Below, one piece after another: positions 1 to 8,604 of a stretch of DNA of 64,000 nucleotides. The notes under the pieces are model-generated. The model made no database searches and was not told where the DNA came from. It saw nothing but the letters and a program-made list of their open reading frames with translations. Within the stretch, counting starts at the first letter, position 1, and every line of letters starts with the position of its first letter. The translations under genes and the position numbers were made by a program. The DNA lies in contig NZ_AP024525.1 of assembly GCF_020886775.1 (NCBI RefSeq), positions 930,001-994,000 on the forward strand, given 5' to 3'. The DNA is from Sinomonas cyclohexanicum. GTDB lineage: Bacteria; Actinomycetota; Actinomycetes; Actinomycetales; Micrococcaceae.

Positions 1-240
<240 letters not shown>

Positions 241-245
241 TTCGG

Positions 246-313
246 CACTGACGTACGACGGCGGCCGGTCGCCTTCCCCGTGGGAGGCGACCGGCCGCCG
301 TCGTACGTCAGTG
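246..313 (+). terminator. Terminator hairpin after sucD
   Basis: Two perfectly complementary 29-base arms (246-274 and 285-313) flank a 10-base loop, starting 5 bases after the sucD stop codon. There is no T-run, as is usual in high-GC actinobacteria. The arm carries a CGTACGACGGC core resembling the CGCACGACGGC word repeated elsewhere in the window. Confidence 0.85.
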
Positions 314-314
314 T

Positions 315-553
315 GTCAGCTTCTGAGTGTCACATCCTGACGGTCGGCCGCACTCCTCCCCAACTTTGGCTGCACCCTTCCCCACCGCCTACGTGCCCTT
401 GGCCGCCGCCTGCGGCGTGGTTCGGCCGGTGTCCGATCCCCGGTGCGGCCAATCTTGGGGAGCAGTGCAGGGAAGGCTGGGGAGGAGTGCAGGCCCCGGC
501 CTTGTCCGCACCCACCGGAGGTGACCTACAGGAGGTGACCCCCAGAAGCTGAC
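315..553. repeat. Intergenic element with nested inverted repeats
   Basis: This gene-free stretch lies between the convergent sucD and monooxygenase genes. GTCAGCTTCTG at 315-325 is perfectly inverted at 543-553, and GCACTCCTCCCCA at 350-362 is perfectly inverted at 478-490. CTGAGTGTCACATCCTGA at 323-340 matches 16 of 18 bases at 45767-45784. The right side (510-575) carries repeated GGTGAC words. It may be a mobile-derived (MITE- or REP-like) element, a structured RNA or a complex bidirectional terminator. The short ORFs across it show no protein-like features. Confidence 0.5.
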
Positions 554-580
554 TCACAGAAGGTGACTCCCAGACGGCGG

Positions 581-1708
581 CTAGGGGGTTGAGACGGGGG
601 TGCGTGACCTCGCACCGATCATCTCCGCCACGAGCTTCGCGTCCTTTCCCACCCCGCCCACGAGGTGCGAGGCGAAGGTGCGCTGGAACACGAGGCCTAC
701 GAAGTACAGGCCCGGAACGCCCTCGGCGGCGCCGTCGTGCTCGAGGGGGAAGCCGTCGTCGCCCACCGTCGCGGCGGGCACGAAGGAGTAGTCTGCCCGA
801 TAGCCTGTGCACCACAGGACGTTCGCGACGTCGAGCACGGTGCCGTCGTCGAGCTGCGGCTTCCCGTCGACGGCGCCCACGGCCCGCGCCTGCGTGCGGT
901 GGATGCCCGCGGCGTCCAAGTCCGCGCGCTTGGTGCGCACGAGCGGGGCGCTCCCGCCGCGGATCTTCGGCCGGGCCTTCCGCCCGATGGGGTTCTTGAG
1001 GCTCAGGACGTAGTTCGAGACGAACCAGAAGATCGGGCCCCGGACACGCTCGCTGCCAGGGATCTCCCCCGGATGGCGGCCGGAGAGCCACGTCTCGTGC
1101 CCGGACCGGACCGCCTCGAGGGCGAGGTCCGCCCCCGAGGTCCCCGCACCGACCACGAGCACGGGCCCGGGGAGGAACTGGTCCGGGTTCCGGTAGCGGC
1201 TCGAGTGCATCTGGCGGATACCCGGGTCGAGCTGCCCGGCGACCTCGGGCACGGTCGGCATGGCGTCGGATCCGATGGCGATCACCACGTTGTCCGCCCT
1301 GTACTCGCCCGCGCTCGTCTCGACGCGGAACCCGCCGCCGTCGAGAGCGTCCACCGCGGTGACCCGCGCCCCGGTGAGGATCCGCTCGGCGAACGGCGCG
1401 GCGTAGGCCTCGAGGTAGTCGGCGAGTTCGCGGGCGCTCGGGAAGGTGAACCTGGGGCCGGGGAACGGCTCGCCGGGCAGCCCATTCGCAATGCCCGGCG
1501 TGAAGAGGCGGAGGGAGTCGTAGCGCTCGCGCCACTGAGTGCCGATCCGCTCGCTGGCCTCGATGACGAGGAACTCGCGGCCCGTCTCGGCGAGCCAGTG
1601 TGCCGTGGCGAGGCCGGCCTGGCCGCCGCCGACGATGATCGTCTCGATGATTCGGGGGCGGCGATCGCGTCCGGTGGGGAGGGATGTCTGGGGCTGGGTG
1701 CTGGTCAT
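581..1708 (-). CDS. Flavin-containing monooxygenase (CzcO/FMO-like)
   Basis: This 375-residue protein has two dinucleotide-binding motifs in the FMO order: an FAD site GGGQAG at about residues 27-32 and an NADPH site VGAGTSGAD at about 186-194. The end segment GLYFVGLVFQRTFASHLVGGVGKDAKLVA is typical of CzcO-like and Baeyer-Villiger-type enzymes, which use NADPH and O2 to oxygenate a small organic substrate. The substrate cannot be told from sequence. I chose the ATG at 1708 because homology begins near residue 20; an in-frame ATG at 1783 would add 25 arginine-rich residues with no family match. It lies downstream of a LuxR-type regulator on the same strand, which may control it. Confidence 0.8.
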   Translation of the reverse strand: MTSTQPQTSLPTGRDRRPRIIETIIVGGGQAGLATAHWLAETGREFLVIEASERIGTQWRERYDSLRLFTPGIANGLPGEPFPGPRFTFPSARELADYLEAYAAPFAERILTGARVTAVDALDGGGFRVETSAGEYRADNVVIAIGSDAMPTVPEVAGQLDPGIRQMHSSRYRNPDQFLPGPVLVVGAGTSGADLALEAVRSGHETWLSGRHPGEIPGSERVRGPIFWFVSNYVLSLKNPIGRKARPKIRGGSAPLVRTKRADLDAAGIHRTQARAVGAVDGKPQLDDGTVLDVANVLWCTGYRADYSFVPAATVGDDGFPLEHDGAAEGVPGLYFVGLVFQRTFASHLVGGVGKDAKLVAEMIGARSRTPVSTP

Positions 1709-1881
1709 GCCTCGACGGTACGGCTGGGGCGCGCGGCGGCGCGTCGGGCGGATGGTGCATCCCGCGTGCTGGGGCATGGGCATTTCTGTGCAGCCGGCCG
1801 CCGCCCGGGGCTACTCCTTGGGGCCGTGGCGCCCGCGACGCCCGAGGGAGATGAGCCCTCAGCCCTCAACGTGAGGGGAGG

Positions 1882-3537
1882 TCAGACGAGGCGGTGGTCG
1901 TAGGCGTAGGCCGTCGCCGCGGCGCGCGAGGCGATGCCGAGCTTTGCGTAGATGTTCGCGAGGTGCCGGGCCACGGTCTTCTCGCTCAGCACGAGCCGGT
2001 TCGCGATCGCCCGGTTCGTGAGGCCCTCAGCGACGAGCCGCATCACTTCTACCTCCCGCTCGGTGAGGGGACCGGCGGGCGACGGCGCGTGGGCGGCGGC
2101 CGTCGTCGTCCCATCAGGGCTGGTGGGCAGGGCCGCAAGGTCCGGCGCCGCGCCGAGCCGCTCGAAGGCGGTCCGCGCGGCGTCGACCTCGAGCACCGCC
2201 GCCTCGTCGTCGCCGAGTGCCGCGTAGCACCGGCCGAGCACCGCCCGGGCGCGGGCCTCGAGGTACGGCATGCCGAGGTCGTGCCATGCGAGGGACGCGT
2301 CGCGGAGGGCAGCGACCGCACGCGAGGCCTCGCCCGCTGCGCACAACGCCGTGCCCTCCGCTGCGAGCGCCCGGGCACGGGGAACCGGTGCACGCCCGGG
2401 CCGCTCCCGCTCGGCCCGGTCCGCGATCCGCGCGAGCTCCTCGGCGGCTTCGAGCGCGGCGTCGGCGTCCCCGGCGGCGGCCATCACCTCGACGAAGGCG
2501 GGCAGGAACTCCTCCCGTTCCGAGCGGCGGGTCAGCTCGGTGTCGAGCCTGCGAGCCGTTACGGCCGCCGCATCGGTGCGGCCCTGCGCGAGCCGGAGCA
2601 GCATGAGCCCGGGCTCGGGCCGGCGGCCGGCTGAGTTCGCGAGTCGATACGCGTCCTCCGCCTCGGCGAAGCGTCCCGCGAGCCGGTGGACCTCGCCGAG
2701 CTGGTAGCTGGCCAGTCCCGCGTCCGCGGGGAGCAGCCGCCGGGCCGCGCGGAGGGCCTCCTCGAGGGCGCCCGGCCAGTCGCCGTCGAGCGTCTTCACC
2801 TGCGAGCGGTGCACGAGGCACTGGCCACGGAACGGCACCAGCTCCGGGCTCCGGTCGCACCACGCGGTCGCGACCGCGGTCCACTCGCGGGCCCTCGCCA
2901 CGTCATCGGCCCAGAGGGACGCGGAGATCACCGAGCAGTAGGCCACGCCGTTCACGATCGGCGTCCGCACCTCGTCGGAGGCCACGGTGGCCATCGCTTC
3001 GTCGAGCTCGCCGAGGCCCTCCGTGGTGCGCCCGAGCCGGAGCAGGGCCCACCCCGCGCTCAGCCGCGAGAAGACCTCCGTGTCCGTGTCCCGGGCGGGC
3101 CGGGCGATCGCGAGCGCCTCCCGCGAGAGCTCGAGGGCGCGCCGGGTGTCGGCGGCATCCGGCGAGGCGAGGCTCCGGTGGCCCAGCCCGGAGAGGAGGA
3201 GCGCCCGTTCGGCCGTGAGGCCGGCCTCATCGATGATCCCCGCGAGGCGGCGTCCCCAGGCCTCGGCTTGGGCACGGTCCCCGCGCGTGTCGTGCGTGAA
3301 CGAGAGCCAGAAGGCGGCGCGGGCGGCAGCGGCGTCGTCGTGCGTCCCGAGGAACTCCCGGAAGGCGCGGCCGAGAAGGTCGATGCTGCGCTCCTCGCGC
3401 CCCAGGAGGTACGCGCTGAAGGCCGTGAGCATGAGATCGCTGCCGGCGAGGGGCGCGGCCGAGTCTGCACGCTCGAACGCCTCGAGCGCGCTGGTCCAGG
3501 AACCGGCCTCGTAGAGGCGGCGCCCGTCGTCGAGCAT
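1882..3537 (-). CDS. LuxR-family transcriptional regulator with TPR-like repeats
   Basis: This 551-residue protein is mostly alanine-rich helical repeats of TPR character (for example LGRCYAALGDDEAAVLEVDAA). It ends in a LuxR-type helix-turn-helix: LTEREVEVMRLVAEGLTNRAIA followed by LSEKTVARHLANIYAKLGI. No ATPase (LAL-type Walker) domain is evident. It is probably a regulator in which the repeats bind a partner or ligand. The start is uncertain: the ATG at 3537 gives a clean N-terminus and leaves an 85-base divergent promoter region before the alcohol dehydrogenase, but its ribosome binding site is poor, and a GTG at 3561 is an alternative. Neighbours suggest it controls the monooxygenase, the divergent dehydrogenase-deaminase pair, or both. 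Confidence 0.75.
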   Translation of the reverse strand: MLDDGRRLYEAGSWTSALEAFERADSAAPLAGSDLMLTAFSAYLLGREERSIDLLGRAFREFLGTHDDAAAARAAFWLSFTHDTRGDRAQAEAWGRRLAGIIDEAGLTAERALLLSGLGHRSLASPDAADTRRALELSREALAIARPARDTDTEVFSRLSAGWALLRLGRTTEGLGELDEAMATVASDEVRTPIVNGVAYCSVISASLWADDVARAREWTAVATAWCDRSPELVPFRGQCLVHRSQVKTLDGDWPGALEEALRAARRLLPADAGLASYQLGEVHRLAGRFAEAEDAYRLANSAGRRPEPGLMLLRLAQGRTDAAAVTARRLDTELTRRSEREEFLPAFVEVMAAAGDADAALEAAEELARIADRAERERPGRAPVPRARALAAEGTALCAAGEASRAVAALRDASLAWHDLGMPYLEARARAVLGRCYAALGDDEAAVLEVDAARTAFERLGAAPDLAALPTSPDGTTTAAAHAPSPAGPLTEREVEVMRLVAEGLTNRAIANRLVLSEKTVARHLANIYAKLGIASRAAATAYAYDHRLV

Positions 3538-3622
3538 GGGTGCGGGGGTGAGAGCCGCCACGAGAAGAGGATAGACCGGAGTAGGTTTGACCTGATACTG
3601 CCGCCACGTCAGGAGCCTGCCC

Positions 3623-4693
3623 ATGCGCGCCACCATGATCCACGGAACCCGCGACATCCGCGTCGAAGACCGGCCCGACCCCGAGCTCCGCCTTCCCGGC
3701 GATGCCCTGGTCCGCGTGACGGCTGCGTGCGTGTGCGGCTCGGACCTCTGGCCCTACCGCGGCGTCCGGGAGATCACCGACGCCAAGCCCATCGGGCATG
3801 AGTTCGTCGGTGTGGTGGAGGCGGTGGGAGATGACGTCACCGCCGTGAAGGTGGGCGACTTCGTTGTCGCACCGTGGGCCATCTCGTGCGGGGAATGCCC
3901 CTCGTGCCGCAATGGGGTGCAGGTCGCGTGCGAGCACCGCGCCGCCTGGGGGGCCACCGACGAGCATGGCGTCCCCGTGGACGGCGGTCAGGGCGAGCGC
4001 GTCCGCGTGCCGATGGCCAACGGAACGCTCGTGGCCGTCCCCGGGGTCACCGAGCCGGACGAGGCGCTGACCAAGAGCCTTCTGACGCTCTCCGACGTCA
4101 TGGGCACCGGGCACCACGCTGCGCTCGCCGCCCACGTGGGCCCGGGGCGGAGCGTCGTGGTGGTGGGCGACGGCGCCGTGGGCCTCTGCGGGGTCCTCGC
4201 GGCGAAGCGGCTGGGCGCCGAGAGGATCATCGCGATGTCCCGCCACGAGGACCGGGCCGCGATCGCGCGCGAGTTCGGCGCGACCGACGTCATCGCGGAG
4301 CGGGGCAAGGAGTCCGCGGAGAAGGTGCGGGAGATCCTCGGGGGCGTCCTGGCGGACTCCGTGCTCGAGTGCGTTGGGACGCACGAGTCCATGGATCAGG
4401 CGCTGCGCTGCACGCGCCCGGGCGGGAGCCTCGGGTTCGTAGGCGTCCCGGCCGGCGGGTCCGAGCTGCCGATTGGCACGCTGTTCTCGAAGAACATCTC
4501 CGTGGGCGGCGGGGCGGCCTCGACGCGCGCCTACCTGCCGGAGCTCCTCGACGACGTTCTCTCCGGCGCCATCAACCCCGGCCTCGTGTTCGACTCGGTC
4601 ATGCCGCTCGAGGAGGCCCCCGAGGCGTACCGGGCCATGGACGAGCGCCGCGCGACCAAGGTCATGCTCGTCCCGGCGGGCGCGCAGCGATGA
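3623..4693 (+). CDS. Zinc-dependent medium-chain alcohol dehydrogenase
   Basis: This 356-residue medium-chain dehydrogenase has the catalytic zinc region VCGSD near residue 38, GHEF near 59, the four-cysteine structural zinc loop CGECPSCRNGVQVAC near 89-103, and a Rossmann motif VVVVGDGAVGLCG. It should oxidise an alcohol or reduce an aldehyde with NAD(P). The ATG at 3623 follows a CAGGAG site. Its TGA overlaps the ATG of the deaminase (ATGA), so the two are probably translationally coupled. The link between a dehydrogenase and a cytosine/creatinine-type deaminase is unexplained; the substrate is unknown. Confidence 0.85.
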   Translation: MRATMIHGTRDIRVEDRPDPELRLPGDALVRVTAACVCGSDLWPYRGVREITDAKPIGHEFVGVVEAVGDDVTAVKVGDFVVAPWAISCGECPSCRNGVQVACEHRAAWGATDEHGVPVDGGQGERVRVPMANGTLVAVPGVTEPDEALTKSLLTLSDVMGTGHHAALAAHVGPGRSVVVVGDGAVGLCGVLAAKRLGAERIIAMSRHEDRAAIAREFGATDVIAERGKESAEKVREILGGVLADSVLECVGTHESMDQALRCTRPGGSLGFVGVPAGGSELPIGTLFSKNISVGGGAASTRAYLPELLDDVLSGAINPGLVFDSVMPLEEAPEAYRAMDERRATKVMLVPAGAQR

Positions 4694-5157
4694 CCGCCGC
4701 CGCGCCCGTCACCCCGCCGAAGAGCCGCGACGCCGGGTTCGAGGCCGCTTTCGCGGCCGCCCGCGAGGGCCTCTCGCAGGGTGGGATCCCGATCGGTGCC
4801 GCGCTGGTCCGCGGTGGCGAGCTGCTTGCCGCCGGGCACAACAAGCGCGTCCAGGGTGGGGACCCGATCGCGCACGGGGAGATGTCCGCTCTCCGGGCGG
4901 CGGGGCGCCAGAGCAGCTACCGGGACACGGTCATGTACACGACGCTCGCCCCGTGTGCGATGTGCACCGGGACGATCATCCAGTTCAAGATCCCGCGGGT
5001 CGTGGTGGGGGAGGCCCGCACCTACCCCGGCGAGCTCGAGCTGCTGCGCTCGCGGGGCGTCGAAGTCGAGGTGCTCGACGACGAGAGGTGCGTCGAGATG
5101 ATGTCCGCGTTCATCCGTGAGAACCCCGAGTTGTGGGCCGAGGACATCGCCGAGTGA
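4690..5157 (+). CDS. Fcy1-type cytosine deaminase / possible creatinine deaminase
   Basis: This 155-residue zinc deaminase has H62, E64, C89 and C92 (HGE and PCAMC motifs), almost the same positions as yeast cytosine deaminase (H62, E64, C91, C94). The C-terminus VLDDERCVEMMSAFIRENPE plus the following WAEDIAE closely resembles the yeast lid (DDERCKKIMKQFIDERPQ and WFEDIGE), which suggests a narrow Fcy1-like enzyme rather than a general CMP/dCMP or tRNA deaminase. Known members deaminate cytosine; some bacterial cytosine deaminases also convert creatinine to N-methylhydantoin. N-methylhydantoinase and N-carbamoylsarcosine amidase lie downstream in this window, so a creatinine deaminase role is attractive but inferred. 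The gene overlaps the dehydrogenase stop (ATGA). Its own stop falls inside a tandem repeat. Confidence 0.8.
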   Translation: MTAAAPVTPPKSRDAGFEAAFAAAREGLSQGGIPIGAALVRGGELLAAGHNKRVQGGDPIAHGEMSALRAAGRQSSYRDTVMYTTLAPCAMCTGTIIQFKIPRVVVGEARTYPGELELLRSRGVEVEVLDDERCVEMMSAFIRENPELWAEDIAE

Positions 5158-5268
5158 CCCCTCGTCGCAGGGAAGTGACCCGTCAGCGGGGAAGTGACCC
5201 CTCAGCGGGGAAGTGACCCGTCAGCGGGGAAGTGACCCCTCAACGGGGAAGTGACCCCTCAACGCTAG
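5153..5268. repeat. 19-bp tandem repeat, about six copies
   Basis: Six near-identical units start at 5153 (21 bases), 5174, 5193, 5212, 5231 and 5250, with consensus AGTGACCCSTCARCGGGGA. The stop codon of the deaminase lies in the first unit and the stop codon of the convergent IclR gene lies in the fifth, so both genes end inside the array and the last residues of the IclR protein are encoded by it. Confidence 0.85.
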
Positions 5269-6052
5269 GGGAGGGGGCGCCGCCGAGGCGGCGCGTGACG
5301 TCCGCGGCTGCCTTCGCGCAGGCCTCGCCCAGTGCTCCGAGCTGCGCCTCGGACACGCGGAACCGCGGCGCGGAGACGAGGACCGCCGCGACGACGTCCC
5401 CGCGGTGGTCGCGCACGGGCGCGGCGACGCCGACCTCGTCGATCGACGTCTCGCCGTAGTTGACCGCATACCCGCGCCCCGTCGCCTCGGTGAGGCGCAC
5501 CGCGTAGGCGTCCAGCCCGGCGTCGTCCGTGGCGGGGAGGCTCACCGCGCCGCTGGCGATCAGCGCCCGGACCCGTTCCGGCGGCAGCGTCGCGAGGAAC
5601 ACCTGGACCGACGCCGAGAGCGCGGTCGCGTAGCGGGTGCCCAGCGCCGTGGTGTGCTTGACCTGGTGGGGGCTCGGGACCTGCTCGACCGCCACGGCCT
5701 CGTGACCGCTCCACAGCAGGAGCGCGCTTGTCTCGCCGGTGCGTTCCGTCAGCTCGCGCAGCGTCGGGATGGCCACGCGCCGGACGTCGAGGTCTGCGAG
5801 CAGGGGCCCCGCGATCGCGATGATCCCGAGCCCGAGCCGGTACCGCCGGGAGGCGGGGTCGCGTTCCACGAGGTCCTCGGACTCGAGCGTGGCCAGGATC
5901 CGGGACGCGGAGCTCTTGTGCATTCCCAGTCGGGCGGCGATCTCGGTGACGCCCAGGAGCGGCTCGTCGACGCTGAAGCAGCGCAGCACGGCGATCGCGG
6001 TCGAGACGGGGGAACCCCCGCGCCCCTCGGACGCGTCGCTGTTCTCAGTCAT
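5240..6052 (-). CDS. IclR-family regulator (creatinine cluster copy 1)
   Basis: This 270-residue protein has an N-terminal winged helix (LGVTEIAARLGMHKSSASRIL, about residues 35-55) and a C-terminal IclR effector domain (VEQVPSPHQVKHTTALGTRY and a conserved VRDHRGDVVAAV strand). It is clearly paralogous to the regulators at 7598 and 22864. The ATG at 6052 was chosen because the paralogue starts the same way (MTEN). The last residues (SVEGSLPR) are encoded by the tandem repeat. The MFS gene upstream on the same strand is a likely target; a 17-bp dyad lies in front of that transporter. Confidence 0.9.
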   Translation of the reverse strand: MTENSDASEGRGGSPVSTAIAVLRCFSVDEPLLGVTEIAARLGMHKSSASRILATLESEDLVERDPASRRYRLGLGIIAIAGPLLADLDVRRVAIPTLRELTERTGETSALLLWSGHEAVAVEQVPSPHQVKHTTALGTRYATALSASVQVFLATLPPERVRALIASGAVSLPATDDAGLDAYAVRLTEATGRGYAVNYGETSIDEVGVAAPVRDHRGDVVAAVLVSAPRFRVSEAQLGALGEACAKAAADVTRRLGGAPSPSVEGSLPR

Positions 6053-6101
6053 GGACCCCACCCTATCGGCGCGCCGGAACCGGGGCACCAGGAGCACGAC
6101 G

Positions 6102-6139
6102 GCGGCGCCGCACCTCGCGAGGGCGGGGTGCGGCGCCGC
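6102..6139 (-). terminator. Terminator hairpin after the MFS gene
   Basis: Perfect 13-base arms GCGGCGCCGCACC (6102-6114) and its complement (6127-6139) lie just beyond the MFS stop codon. The same GCGGCGCCGC core is reused in the hairpin after creatinase. Confidence 0.75.
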
Positions 6140-6154
6140 TGGGCTCGGCTAGGG

Positions 6155-7524
6155 TCAGTGCGCGAGCGGCCGGCGGGAGGTCTCCTTGGCGCACAGGACG
6201 GCGATGAGGGAGATGACGGCGGCGGCCACGAGGTACCAGGCCGGGGCGAGCTTGGTGTGCATGAGCCCGATGAGCAGCGTGGCCATGAACGGTGCCGTGC
6301 CGCCGAAGACGGCGTTGGCGAGGTTGAAGCTGACCGCGAAGCCCGAGTAGCGGATGCGGGTGGGGAACAGCTCGGCGAGGAAGCTCGGGAGGGTCCCGTC
6401 ATTGAGAGCGTGAGCATGGCGCCGAGGAACACCTCGACGAGCAGGATCACCGCGAAGTTGCCGGTGTCCAGGAGCATGAAGGCCGGGACCGTGAGGAGGA
6501 TGAACAGCACCGAGGCCGTGATGAGCACGCGCTTGCGGCCGAACCTGTCCGAGGCGAGGCCCGTGAGGAAGATGAAGCCGATGTACGTCAGCAGGGCGAT
6601 CGTCGTGGCGAAGAAGGATTCCGTGGCCCCGAACCCGAGCTCCGTGGAGAGGTACGTGGGCATGTAGGAGAGGATCACGTAGAAGCCGACCGCGTTCAGC
6701 AGCACCGCGCCCACGGCGAGCAGGAGCGAGCGCCAGTGGTTGGCGAACATGTCCTTGACGGGGGCGTGGATGACCTCGTCCTCCTTGGCGAGCTCGCGGA
6801 ACACCGGGGTGTCCTCGAGCTTGGTGCGGATGTACCGGCCGATCAGGCCCATGGGCGCGGCGAGCAGGAAGGGCAGGCGCCAGCCCCACTCGGCCATCTG
6901 CGAATCGCTGAGGATGATCGAGAGCAGCGCGGCGAGGAGCGAGCCGAGGAGGAGCCCGGCCGCGGTCGAGGCGGGCACGACGGCCGCGTAGAGCCCGCGC
7001 CGGTTGGCCGGGGCGTACTCGACGAGGAAGGCGGAGGCCCCCGCGTACTCGCCGGCGGCGGAGAAGCCCTGGATCACGCGGATCACGAGGAGGATGATCG
7101 GCGCGCCCATGCCGATGAGGCTGTACGAGGGGATGAGGGCGATGCAGAACGTCGCGCCGCTCATGATGAGGATCGAGAGGGAGAGGGCGGTGCGCCGGCC
7201 GAGGCGATCGCCGATGTGGCCCCACACGAATCCGCCGAGCGGGCGGACGAAGAAGGAGATGGCGAAGACGGCGAACGTCGCCAGGAGCGCGGTCTGCTTG
7301 TCAGACTCCGGGAAGAACGCGGCGGCGATCGTCGAGGCGAGATAGCCGTAGACGGCGTAGTCGAACCACTCGACGAAGTTGCCGATGAAGCTGCCCCAGA
7401 TGACCCGGCGGCGCGCGTCCTTGCCGATGCCGTGGCCTTCGTTGGGACGGGACTGGCCGCTCAGCGACGTGTCGCCGTCGACGCCGTTCGCTGAGGCCAT
7501 CCGAGGGAAGTGATCGGTGCTCAT
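6155..7524 (-). pseudogene. MHS-family MFS transporter with a one-base frameshift
   Basis: A metabolite:H+ symporter-type MFS protein is encoded in two frames. The first runs from the ATG at 7524 (preceded by AGGTGG) through GSFIGNFVEWFDYAVYGYLA, the DRLGRR loop and about ten membrane helices to EVFLGAMLTL. The rest (NDGTLPSFLAELFPTRIRYS to the end) continues in another frame. The break is near 6402-6408, and adding one base would restore a 456-residue protein. The family includes ProP-like carriers of betaine and organic acids; creatine or creatinine uptake is inferred only from the neighbours. If the base is truly missing, the last two helices are lost and the carrier is probably dead; a sequencing error is also possible. 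A 17-bp IclR-like dyad lies 27 bases upstream. Confidence 0.8.
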
Positions 7525-7550
7525 GGAATAGAAACCACCTGAACTCATGG

Positions 7551-7567
7551 GTTGCGATTCGCGCAAC
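7551..7567. promoter_or_regulatory. Putative IclR operator (GTTGCG type) before the MFS gene
   Basis: GTTGCGATTCGCGCAAC is a perfect 6-5-6 dyad. It shares the pattern GTTGCG-N6-GCAAC with two sites before creatinase (9914 and 9986), and a GTTGCATCA half-like site follows at 7571 as it does at 9974. It is probably the site of the adjacent IclR regulators. Confidence 0.65.
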
Positions 7568-7597
7568 TCGGTTGCATCAGGATAGGTGTGCTTGGCA

Positions 7598-8425
7598 TCA
7601 CATGGCAAGGGCCCGTGTTCTGACCGCGACTTCAGGCGACCGTGTGACCTCGCCGCCGAGACGGCGCGTGATCTCGGCGGCGGCTTGGGCGCACGCCGCG
7701 CCGAGGGCCTCGAGCTGCTCCGGCGAGACGCGGAATCTGGGTGCGGAGATGAGCACGGCCGCGACGACATCGCCGCGATGGTCGTGCACGGGCGCGGACA
7801 CCCCGACCTCCTCGAGGGAGGTCTCGCCAAAGTTCGCCGCGTAGCCCCGCTCCGCCGCCTCGGCGAGGCGCGCCGCCAAGGCGTCCAGGCCGGCGTCGTC
7901 CGTGTGGGCGTACGCGACCGTGCCGTCGCCGACGAGGGTGCGCATCCGCGCGGCGGGCACCGCGCCGAGGAACACCTGCACCGATGCCGAGAGGGCCGTC
8001 CGGTAGCGCGTGCCGAGGGCTGTCGTGTGCTTGACGAGGTGGGGGCTCGGGACCTGCTCGACCGAGACGGCCTCGTGGCCGCTCCACACGAGCAGTGCGC
8101 TCGTCTCGCCGGTGCGCTCGGTGAGGTCGCGCAGGGCCGGGTACGCGACCCGGCGCACGTCGAGCTCCGCGAGCAGGGGGCCGGCGATGCCGATCACCCC
8201 GAGTCCCAGCCGGTACCGCCGCGTCTCGGAGTCGCGCTCGACGAGGTCCTCCGCCTCGAGCGTCGCGAGCATCCGGGACACCGAACTCTTGTGCAGACCG
8301 ATGCGCGCGGCGATGTCTGTGACACCCAGGAGCGGCTCGTCCACGGTGAAGCACCGCAGCACGGAGATGGCGTTGGTGATGGGGGACGTGCCGCGCGCCT
8401 CGGGCTGCTCGCCGTTCTCAGTCAT
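7598..8425 (-). CDS. IclR-family regulator (creatinine cluster copy 2)
   Basis: This 275-residue protein has a winged helix (LGVTDIAARIGLHKSSVSRML) and an IclR ligand domain (VEQVPSPHLVKHTTALGTRY). It is the closest relative of the protein at 5240 and probably arose by local duplication. It starts at the ATG at 8425 (MTEN). It lies between the MFS gene and creatinase on the same strand, and both flanking promoters carry the same 17-bp dyad. The effector may be creatinine, creatine or sarcosine, which is inference. Confidence 0.9.
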   Translation of the reverse strand: MTENGEQPEARGTSPITNAISVLRCFTVDEPLLGVTDIAARIGLHKSSVSRMLATLEAEDLVERDSETRRYRLGLGVIGIAGPLLAELDVRRVAYPALRDLTERTGETSALLVWSGHEAVSVEQVPSPHLVKHTTALGTRYRTALSASVQVFLGAVPAARMRTLVGDGTVAYAHTDDAGLDALAARLAEAAERGYAANFGETSLEEVGVSAPVHDHRGDVVAAVLISAPRFRVSPEQLEALGAACAQAAAEITRRLGGEVTRSPEVAVRTRALAM

Positions 8426-8494
8426 GGTGCACCTTCTGCAGTCTCTGGATGCGCCACGGGTGCGCGCTGTGCTGTCGGGTGGTCGCGGACGACG

Positions 8495-8541
8495 GCGGCG
8501 CCGCACCACAGCTGACGGTGTCAGCCGGGATGCGGCGCCGC
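8495..8541 (-). terminator. Terminator hairpin after creatinase
   Basis: GCGGCGCCGCA (8495-8505) pairs with 8531-8541; a second small stem (CTGAC/GTCAG) sits inside the loop. It lies between the creatinase stop and the IclR start, so the two are probably separate units. Confidence 0.65.
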
Positions 8542-8604
8542 TGTGCTCACCGGGTCCGGTCCCCGTGACGAGCCCGGCCCCGGAGGCGGGATCGAGGGCC
8601 CGGA

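Noticed and set aside
246-313. Transposon terminal inverted repeats
   Set aside because: The arms are separated by only ten bases and follow a stop codon; this is a terminator. No transposase gene is present in the window.
280-552. Short ORFs in the gap after sucD
   Set aside because: They are Pro/Arg-rich with no ribosome binding site and overlap the hairpin and inverted repeats; the region is better explained as a repeat element.
5153-5268. CRISPR array
   Set aside because: The 19-bp units are directly adjacent with no spacers, and there are no cas genes.
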